Source: Bacteroidota bacterium (GTDB lineage Bacteria > Bacteroidota > Ignavibacteria > Ignavibacteriales > Ignavibacteriaceae). Taken from it: a stretch of 64,000 nt of DNA. Shown one piece after another: positions 54,801-62,900 of this stretch (positions within the stretch are counted from its first letter, which is position 1; the number at the start of each line of letters is the position of its first letter). The translations under genes and the position numbers were made by a program. The notes beneath the pieces are model-generated. The model did not search any database and was not told where the DNA came from. It saw only the letters and a program-made list of their open reading frames with translations. The stretch covers positions 434,001-498,000 of the forward strand of contig JAKALM010000001.1 in assembly GCA_021824145.1 (NCBI GenBank), written 5' to 3'.

Positions 54801-57385
54801 ATTCGGAAGGACCTTCAAATTACTCTAAAGAAACCGAAGAAAAGGTTGAAGCATTTCTAATGCAGCACAATGTTACTCACATTCTTGTTGAATACGGTTG
54901 TTACGGTACTGATATAATAGAGCTAAACAGCAGGAAATTAAAACTGCCGATTTTTGTGCACTTTCATGGCGGCGACGCTGCTGCAATGCTGAGAAGAAAA
55001 GAAATGGTGGAACTTTATAAATGGATGGGAGAGCAAGTTACGGGAGTTATTGCAGTTGCTAAACCTATGGCAGAGAGGCTTATAAATATTGGAATACCAG
55101 CTAATAAGGTAATTATAAATCACTACGGAATTGATATTCCTGAACAAGTAGAGGCACAACCGGAAAAATTTCCATGTCATTTTATCTTTGTAGGAAGGCT
55201 TACACCGAAGAAAGCTCCGGCCTTAACTTTAAGAGCATTTGCAAAAGCTTACAGCCGGATTAAAAACATTCACCTCGATATTGTAGGTGATCATTTTTTA
55301 CCTAATCAATCCACATCAATAAAAGCAAAGCTTGAAGATTACATCACAAAAAATAATTTGCACGATGCAGTTACACTCCACGGCTCACGATCAAATGAAT
55401 ATGTAAAGGAAATACTTGCAAAGTCATCGGTTTACGTGCAACATTCCATTACAGTGCCCGAAACCGGAGATGCAGAGGGTTTGCCGAACTCAATACTTGA
55501 AGCTTCAGCAGTCGGATTGCCTGTTTTATCTACATTTCACGAGGGGATTCCGGAGGAGGTAGAAAACTTTAAGACCGGTTTGCTTGTTAACGAATTCGAT
55601 ATAGATACTATGGCGGAGTACATGGTTAAACTTGCAAGCGATCCACTTCTAAGAAAAAAAATGGGATTGGAAGGACGAAAAAAAGTAGAAAACGAATTTT
55701 CAAAAGAAAGATCAATTGAAGGACTTAGGAAGATTATTTTTTCACAGCAGGAATGCAACATGAGACAAAAAATAGATGAGGTAAGGGATTTTATTGCTAA
55801 AGGAAAACTGGAAGAAGCAAAACAACTGTGTTATGAAATGTTAAATGAAGATACTATGTCTGTTGATACCTATTTTCTGCTGGGAGAAATAAATTATATC
55901 TTAAAAAATTACGAACAAGCTTTAAGAATCTATAACTCTGCTTTTGAAATTTCAGCAGAAAGAATAGATGTTGCCGTTAAAATTGTTCTTTCTAATGTCC
56001 TGTTGAATCGTATTGAAGACGCTATTCACTTTTTGAAAAAAGTGATAATTGCTAATCCATACGATCCAAATCTTTTACTTCTTTGTGACAAATTGAAAAT
56101 TGAATTGCAATGGGAAGACATTAAAGACTTTTCTTCAATAAAACTTTACGCCGGAGATATACCTGAAAAAGAAGAATATAAAAATCTTATTGGGCTTTCA
56201 ATTGAAAAGAATGATTTTAGACATATTCGGCATGATGTTACCAAACCTTTTCCGCTTCCTGATAATTCGGTGGACAGTTTTCAAGCCGAGGATGTATTCG
56301 AACATATAAATTACGAAAAGCTTCCGGCAGTGTTCGATGAAATTTACAGAGTATTAAAACCCGGCGCTGCTTTTAGATTATCAATACCGGATTACGGCTG
56401 CGACGTTCTGATTGAAAGAAGCATTAAAGATAAAAACGGTAAAATAATTTTTGATCCGGCAGGCGGCGGAACCATTGACAACCCTGGGCATTTATGGTAC
56501 CCGGTTATAACCAATGTAGAACAGCTACTACAAAAAACAAAGTTCGCTCGAACTGGTAAAATAGAATTTCTTCATCATTACAATCCGGACGGCACTTTTT
56601 TGCTTAAAGATATAGATTATTCCAAAGGATTTGTAATGAGAAATCCCGATAACGATAAGAGAGTTCAGAATCCGAGGCGTCCAATGTCCATGGTTGTTGA
56701 TTTAATTAAAGGGAAAACACCAATGACTGGAAATGATTTTAGTACTGCGCCGAAAAAAACGTATTATGACGAAAAATATTTTAATTTTCAAAAGAAGATA
56801 GGTGAATTTGGGGGAGTAGCAAATAGATTTAAATTTACTGATTTAATATCTCCTACTGATACTGTTATTGATTACGGGTGCGGTGGGGGATTTTTATTGA
56901 AAAACTTAAATTGTTCTGCAAAAATTGGTGTGGAAATAAACAAAATTGCTGCGGATCATGCTAAGTCATTGGGTATAAATGTTTATGAAAACATTAGTGA
57001 TATACCTGATAATATTGCAGATGTCATTGTTTCCAACCATGCTTTAGAGCATGTGTATTCACCGCTTGATGAACTAAAAAAATTACATACAAAATTAAAA
57101 AAAAGCGGGAAAATTATTTTTGTCGTTCCACATCAGGATACCCGAGAAAATTATAATCCCGAAGATGTTAATAAACATTTGTACACTTGGAATCAATTGA
57201 CATTGGGAAATTTATTTTCTTCTGCCGGATATAAGGTTTTAAATGTACAAGCTATACAACATATGTGGCCTGCAAATTATGAAGAAGTGTTTTTAAAATA
57301 CGGAGAACAACAGTTCCATAATATTTGTCATCAAAATGCTGTGCAAAATAATAATTATCAAATACGTATCGTTGCAGAAAGATAG
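51857..57385 (+). CDS. Giant multidomain glycan enzyme: GT, GT2, MT, GT4, TPR, MT, MT
   Basis: One uninterrupted frame of 1842 residues. Modules in order: a GT-B-like glycosyltransferase (about 20-400; CFVANKYMPKGINKGYDV); a GT2 (405-620; VSVCMITYNHEKYIS, GDDCSKDNTS, CEGDDYWIDPDKL); a SAM methyltransferase (715-865; LLDIGCGQMPYKKLL, ATEFFEHVPYPEKIM); a GT4 (930-1295; FVGRLTPKKAPALTL, ETGDAEGLPNSILEASAVGLP); TPR-like repeats (1300-1410; AKQLCYEMLNEDTMSVDTYF); a second methyltransferase (1430-1525; FQAEDVFEHINYEKL); and a third (1660-1842; IDYGCGGGFLLKNLN, NHALEHVYSPLDEL). Start ATG 51857 is weakly supported. It lies 6 bp upstream of the next gene. Confidence 0.85.
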   Translation: MINNKLDGFINSNALQTHIALYPKIVIFDDIFPHLLSAFRIAEFNYYLKNFKNAQIFTDPKAFAYINEKRSFNQVKAEYESYYPEYKERIHLFNKNIEYAFDLAYMIFLNNAFRFIDVIEKNNIPFVFTLYPGGGFELYNKYSDEKLKRICASPNLKKIIVTQSITKNYLLERGFINSNKIEFIYGGVLPSDLLNTELVKKKYYKSDKNTFDICFVANKYMPKGINKGYDVFIEVANKLNKIFDDIKFHVVGNYDENDIDVKEISDRITFYGIRNTKFFPDFYSKMDIILSPNLPYILSEGNFDGFPTGCCIEAGLSQVAVFCTDELKLNNTLKEREEIVIIKHDSDSITDIIKYYYNHPNELYIIGQKGQTKFKKVFDIKNQMSPRMEILTNVWNDLTSEKYVERPIVSVCMITYNHEKYISEAIENILAQKTNFPIELIIGDDCSKDNTSDLCFRYEFAHPGKIKLLKAEKNYGMILNFLRTLRACRGKYIALCEGDDYWIDPDKLQKQVDFLEMNQDSVACYHSARLINEDQEDIGILPGYGDAIDLTIDSLLEKNRTATASVVFRNVLRERDFEDIGVLFPGDWALYFILTKYGKFNYLDFIGSVYRIHKNGAWTSLSSDENNNIKIKFYEGLKKILPVNVNGYIEDKIKTFKNCLIKDNKYTDTAYKENLKISKEKNEFLAPELSIDNMDKYLVRTSILNSIKDHLPKFFGTLLDIGCGQMPYKKLLTSFPSKVEKYIGMDIENPLYQKNVKPDLFWDGNKIPMDDNSVDCVVATEFFEHVPYPEKIMQEVRRVLKPEGVLFFTVPFIWSLHSIPHDEYRFTPFALERMLRKSGFKNINLKPLGGWDASLAQTIGLWVRRKPMSNEERKKFSESLLPFYKNLIESDQIPEQFTEGQLITGLSGTAVKSNISNSEKLKFKNLADDKISLAIFTPNLGTLSETFIKKHIDLLLPGKTVVVTGNIFDKNWVDVPVLQIPYSEGPSNYSKETEEKVEAFLMQHNVTHILVEYGCYGTDIIELNSRKLKLPIFVHFHGGDAAAMLRRKEMVELYKWMGEQVTGVIAVAKPMAERLINIGIPANKVIINHYGIDIPEQVEAQPEKFPCHFIFVGRLTPKKAPALTLRAFAKAYSRIKNIHLDIVGDHFLPNQSTSIKAKLEDYITKNNLHDAVTLHGSRSNEYVKEILAKSSVYVQHSITVPETGDAEGLPNSILEASAVGLPVLSTFHEGIPEEVENFKTGLLVNEFDIDTMAEYMVKLASDPLLRKKMGLEGRKKVENEFSKERSIEGLRKIIFSQQECNMRQKIDEVRDFIAKGKLEEAKQLCYEMLNEDTMSVDTYFLLGEINYILKNYEQALRIYNSAFEISAERIDVAVKIVLSNVLLNRIEDAIHFLKKVIIANPYDPNLLLLCDKLKIELQWEDIKDFSSIKLYAGDIPEKEEYKNLIGLSIEKNDFRHIRHDVTKPFPLPDNSVDSFQAEDVFEHINYEKLPAVFDEIYRVLKPGAAFRLSIPDYGCDVLIERSIKDKNGKIIFDPAGGGTIDNPGHLWYPVITNVEQLLQKTKFARTGKIEFLHHYNPDGTFLLKDIDYSKGFVMRNPDNDKRVQNPRRPMSMVVDLIKGKTPMTGNDFSTAPKKTYYDEKYFNFQKKIGEFGGVANRFKFTDLISPTDTVIDYGCGGGFLLKNLNCSAKIGVEINKIAADHAKSLGINVYENISDIPDNIADVIVSNHALEHVYSPLDELKKLHTKLKKSGKIIFVVPHQDTRENYNPEDVNKHLYTWNQLTLGNLFSSAGYKVLNVQAIQHMWPANYEEVFLKYGEQQFHNICHQNAVQNNNYQIRIVAER

Positions 57386-57391
57386 AATATA

Positions 57392-59845
57392 ATGGCAAGC
57401 ATTCCAACTATATTAATAACTTATAATCGTCCTATTCATACGAGACGTGTACTAGACGCACTAAAAGAAAATAAAGTTGAAATTTTGTATATATTTTCGG
57501 ATGCACCCCGAAATACAGAAGATATTGAAAGCGTAAACGCTGTTCGTGAACTTATTAAATCTGTTGATTGGGTAGAGCCGAATATAATTTATCAAAGGGA
57601 AAATCAAGGCCTTGCAAAATCAATAACATCAGCTGTTGATCTGGTCTTTCAAAAATATAACAAACTAATTTTACTCGAAGACGATTGCGTTCCGCAAAAA
57701 TACTTTTTTGATTATATGACAGAATGCCTTAATCGTTATGAAAATAATAAATCGGTTTTTGGGATAAACGGTTATACGGTTCCGCTTCATGATGATTTGC
57801 TAAGTGAATATCCCTATGATATATATTTTTATCAAAGGATAGGAAGTTGGGGATGGGCCACTTGGAAGGATAGATGGAAACATTACAATAAAGATATAAA
57901 AGAGTTATTAAGAGAAATTAAATCGAATAAAATTCAGCTTAATAAAGTCGGAAATGATATCCCTTCACAGATTGAAAAATATCTAAATGGCGAATTAAAG
58001 GATGTTTGGACATTAAATTGGATTTTGGCAGTATTATTAAACGATGGATACTATATCTATCCGACAAGATCGCATATCGAAAATATAGGTTGTGACGGTA
58101 CAGGACTTCATTCCGGCGCTACCGATATGTTTAAAACTATAATTGCCGATTATAAGCCCGAAAGATTTCCGAATGAAATTTTGTTAAATAAAAACTTAAT
58201 TAATAACTATCAAAAATATTTCGGCGGCCCGCATATTTCAAAAATTGAAACGGGACAAAATATCATTTCATTTAATGGATCAAAAAAAATAAATATTTGC
58301 CACATTAACACAAATGATATAGCAGGCGGGGCTGAAAAAGTAGCTTCGAGGTTGGTTAACTCACAGAAAAAATTAGGACTAAATTCAGGACTATTAGTTT
58401 GTAAAAAATACGGCGATTCTATATATTCTGAAGAATTTGATACTAAACCAGAGCTATTATTAAAAAGCACGACAAATGAAAAAGGATTGCTTTACTATGA
58501 ATATCAGGGAAGCCACAGTTTAATTGATAATCATTTGGTGAAGAATGCAGATATAGTTCATATCCATAATTTACACGGCGGATATTTTAATCCTTTTTCT
58601 CTATTACTTCTATCAAGAAAGAAAAAAGTAATTTGGACTCTCCATGATATGCAAGCCTTTACCGGACATTGTGCACATTCCTTTGACTGTGCAAAATGGA
58701 CATCCGGTTGTGGTAATTGTCCAGATCTGACAATTTACCCTTCTGTATCGTATGATTCTACAAATGAATTATGGCTTGATAAGAAATTTATATATGAAAA
58801 TAGTGACTTTTTATTGACTGTTCCCTCAGAATGGCTTAAAAAGAAGGTAGAAAATAGTATCTTGAAGAATCATCGTTGTGAACTTGTATATAACGGTGTA
58901 GATACTGAGATTTTCAAACCGCAAGACAAAAATGAATTACGAAGAAAATATAAGATTCCCGATAACTTATTTATTATTGGAGGAGTTGCACATTCCGGTG
59001 CGCTAAATAATGTTTGGAAAGGCGGAGAATATACTAGAGCAGCTCTTGAAATAATCTTTAAGAAAATTCCCAACGCAATATTTTTGAATATAGGTTCTAA
59101 CAGCGATTCAGATCAAGAAAGAATTTTCAATGTTCCTCATGTTTCCGATGAAAAAGAATTGGCGGAATTGTATTCTCTAATGGATATTTATTTAACTACA
59201 TCTATAGCAGATAATGCCCCGCTTGTTGTCCTCGAAGCATTGTCATGCGGTCTGCCTGTGGTAGCTTTTAATACCGGAGGAATTCCTGAATTGGTAAAAG
59301 ATGGATATTCTGGCATCATTTCGGAGTATAAAAATGCCGGGAAAATTGCTGAAGAAATAATTAAAATTTACTGGGATAAAAATAAACTTAGTACTTTTGC
59401 AAATAATGCTAGAAATGATGTACTTAATAGATTTGACAATGAAAAAGTTACGGACCAATATTTAAAACTTTATGAAGAATTAAAATCTGAAAAGAAAACT
59501 TCGAAAACGACATTTAACCTTGAAAAAATTCCCCAGGTAATACTTACTCCCGAATTTTTGAATTCGATTCATGCTGATGAGGTATTAGTCAAGGATATAA
59601 TAAATTTATCCGAGTCTTTAATTGAGAATAAAGATTATTTATCTGCGCGTAATTTACTTTCACAAACATTATCTCTGGGAAAAGAAAATTTAGAGATACT
59701 TAATAATCTGGCAGTGGTTGATATACTCGAAAATAAAATCGAATCAGCGGTAGAGACTCTTAACAAGGTTTTGGCAATTGAGCCTAATAATAGTGTGGCA
59801 TTGAATAATCTAAAAATTGTAGCTGAACGAATAACAACAACATAA
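57392..59845 (+). CDS. Bifunctional glycosyltransferase (GT-A N-half, GT4 C-half) with TPR tail
   Basis: This 817-residue protein has a GT-A/GNT-I-like N-terminal domain (1-290; SIPTILITYNRPIHTRRVLDAL, FSDAPRNTEDIE, LILLEDDCVPQKYFFDYM). A GT4 follows (about 300-690; ICHINTNDIAGGAEKVASRLV, VYNGVDTEIFKP, ADNAPLVVLEALSCGLPVVAFNTGG). A C-terminal TPR segment runs from about 735 to 817 (NLLSQTLSLGKENLEILNNLAVV, VETLNKVLAIEPNNSVALNNL). It starts 6 bp after the 1842-residue gene. The TPR tail resembles those in the other large proteins here. Confidence 0.87.
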   Translation: MASIPTILITYNRPIHTRRVLDALKENKVEILYIFSDAPRNTEDIESVNAVRELIKSVDWVEPNIIYQRENQGLAKSITSAVDLVFQKYNKLILLEDDCVPQKYFFDYMTECLNRYENNKSVFGINGYTVPLHDDLLSEYPYDIYFYQRIGSWGWATWKDRWKHYNKDIKELLREIKSNKIQLNKVGNDIPSQIEKYLNGELKDVWTLNWILAVLLNDGYYIYPTRSHIENIGCDGTGLHSGATDMFKTIIADYKPERFPNEILLNKNLINNYQKYFGGPHISKIETGQNIISFNGSKKINICHINTNDIAGGAEKVASRLVNSQKKLGLNSGLLVCKKYGDSIYSEEFDTKPELLLKSTTNEKGLLYYEYQGSHSLIDNHLVKNADIVHIHNLHGGYFNPFSLLLLSRKKKVIWTLHDMQAFTGHCAHSFDCAKWTSGCGNCPDLTIYPSVSYDSTNELWLDKKFIYENSDFLLTVPSEWLKKKVENSILKNHRCELVYNGVDTEIFKPQDKNELRRKYKIPDNLFIIGGVAHSGALNNVWKGGEYTRAALEIIFKKIPNAIFLNIGSNSDSDQERIFNVPHVSDEKELAELYSLMDIYLTTSIADNAPLVVLEALSCGLPVVAFNTGGIPELVKDGYSGIISEYKNAGKIAEEIIKIYWDKNKLSTFANNARNDVLNRFDNEKVTDQYLKLYEELKSEKKTSKTTFNLEKIPQVILTPEFLNSIHADEVLVKDIINLSESLIENKDYLSARNLLSQTLSLGKENLEILNNLAVVDILENKIESAVETLNKVLAIEPNNSVALNNLKIVAERITTT

Positions 59846-59922
59846 ATGAATTTTAATCCATTTGAAATTGTTTAATGAAGATAGACTTTAAAATTTGAAT
59901 CTTGTACTACTTAAGGCTGAAA

Positions 59923-62900
59923 ATGAATTCAGATAGTTTACCAAAAATATCGATTATTACCCCTTCATATAATCAAGGAGAATTTTTAGAGGATACGATA
60001 AAAAGCGTTATCGAACAAAAATATCCTAATCTTGAATATATAATTATTGACGGCGGCTCTACGGATAACAGCGTTGATATAATTAAAAAATACGAATCAC
60101 ATTTTTCTTATAGTGTAAGTGAAAAAGATAACGGGCAAACTGCTGCAATAAACAAGGGATTTAAAATTGCTACCGGTGATATAATAGCTTGGCTGAATTC
60201 AGATGATTTTTATTATCCGGGCGCTCTAAACCTTATTGCTGAGATGTATCTGTCTGATTCTGAAGCCGGACTTTATATCGGTAACGGTGCGGTTGCAGAT
60301 AAAAAAGGAAATCGAATCAGGAGATATTCGCATAATATCATATTTGATTACGATACTCTTCTGAAAGGTTCTAATTACATACTACAGCCCTCAACTTTCA
60401 TTAATGCAAAGGCAATTAAAGAAGTTGGTTTACTGGATGAATCGTTGCACTATGCAATGGACCTGGAATACTGGTTTAGGGTTGCCAGTAAATTTGGTGT
60501 TTTAACTGTCAATGAAGAGCTTTCAGCTTATAGATGGTATGATGAAATAAAAACAAAAACCGGCGGCTTAAAACGTTGGGTAGAGCAATGGCAAATAATA
60601 AATAAGTTTTCAAACTTACAGATAACTCCCGGATTACTTGTGGAATTTTTTAATGTCCTGCAGGAAAGAGAAGTAATAGATCATTTGGGGCTAGATATAA
60701 GTGATTTTTCTAATAAAGTTAAAATGCAATTTTATCAAACTATGCAGCAGATGCTTAATATGGATGAGTGCATACCGAGAAAAGGGAACGGAAAAATTTA
60801 TTATTCTCAGAAAAACAAAAATAATATTAAATATAATAAGAGCTCAAATATATCATCTATAAATTTATTAAAGTCAAATAGGAGTAATCCAAAATTAGAT
60901 ATTGTTTTACAGGTTACGGGTGAACATGCATGGGGAGTTGGGAAAGGTTGGGAAAACGCTGCTAAAAAAATAGGAGTTCATAATAAAACTTTTGCTCCTA
61001 AAGCAAATTGGAATGATACTAATCTTCAATACGATGATGGTCTTGAGAAATATTTAAAAGGAGATAATAGCGATATTTTATTTCTTGCGGGATTTGATTG
61101 GCATTCTCAAGTTTTACATAGAAATAGTCATTGGAAGGATTTGTTTTTTAAATCCAAAGCAAAAAAAGTTTTATACATTCAGGAGTCGATAGTCAATAAT
61201 TGCAAGTTGTTTAATACCGATGAAATGAAATTAGCATTTCAATCAGCTGCTGAAATTGCCGATCTAATTGTATATACGGATTTTTTCGATAAGGATTTTA
61301 TTGAAAATATAAAACTTCCTTCAATATGGCAGCCATTTGGAGTGGATGATTCGGTATTTTATCCAAAAGTAAATTTAGGAAATAGAATTCATAAACCATT
61401 TTTTAGAGGGAAATATAATCCATTTTACACGGATGCAACTTATGAAGAAAGGAGAGTACTACTAAAGTATTTGCTCGATAATCGCTTAATTGAATTAATT
61501 CCTTATAGTGATAAAGCTGTAAGTGTTGAGGAAATCGTATCGGATTATAATAAATATAAAATAGCTATTAATTTACCATCTATATTTTCAAATCATCCAA
61601 CCAGAGTTTTTGAAGCGTTAGCCTGTGGGAATGCGCTAATTACAAATCGAACTAATATTAAAAAGATTGATGATCTATTTGAAGATAAAGAACATTTAAT
61701 CTATTACAACAACCAGGAGAGCCTTAGTGAAGCTATAGAATTATTACAAAATGATAGTAATCTACTTGCAAAAATATCCCAACAAGGCCATGATTATGTG
61801 AAAGAAAATTTTACATTAGATAAGCATTTATCAGTAATATTAAAGGAATTAGAAAACATTAATCCCGGTAGAAAAGATAATAGCATAAAATCTAAAGTAA
61901 TAAGCACTGGAAAACAGAAGGAAATAATTATCGACGGCGTGATCTTTCAATTACAAAAAAATAGACCGGCTGGCATTTACAGAGTATGGCAATCATTGTT
62001 AAATGAAATTTCAAAAACAGATTCTGCAAATAATATTTTACTGCTTGATAGAAACAACACCGCACCTGATTTCCCAAACATTAAGAAGAGAAATATATTT
62101 CTGTATAACGAATTTCACTATGAAGCAGACTCAGCCTACTTACAGGATATATGTGACGAAGAAAATGGAGAGCTTTTTATAAGTACATATTATACTTCAC
62201 CGACAAAAACTCACTCTGTTTTAATGCTTCACGATTTTACTCCAGAAATTATGCAATGGGATCTTACCATACCGGAATGGCAAAGTAAAATTAAGGCGAT
62301 TTTGAAGGCCAATTCATACTTGTCGGTTTCGGAATCTACAAAAAAAGATTTCAGCAAGATTTATAAAAGTCAACTAAATCGAGAAATCTATGTTGTTCCA
62401 AATGCAGTCTCAGAAAATTTTAAAGTAAAGACAGAAGAAGAAATACTAAGATTCAAAAAGAAGTATGGTATAACCAAACCGTATTTTATAATAACTGGAT
62501 ATAGAGGAAAATATAAAAACACTATTCAATTCTTTAAGGCGTTCAGTCAATTAAAAAATAAAGAGAAATATGAAATTTTAATGACTGGAGGAGTACCACA
62601 AATTGAAAATGAATTTATTCCTTATCTTAACAAAATTAAATATCAGGTGGTTTATTTAAGTGATGATGATTTAGCCACGGCTTACAGCGGTGCAGTGGCT
62701 CTTGTTTATCCCTCCAAATATGAAGGCTTCGGATTGCCTGTGCTTGAGGCAATGAGCAGCGGTTGCCCGGTTATTACATGCAGAAATTCTTCTTTACCTG
62801 AAGTTGCCGGAGATGCCGCTTTATATATAAGGGAAGACGATGTTAACTCCATGAAGCAAGCTTTGCTGAATATACATAATAATAGTTTAAGAGAAAGCTT

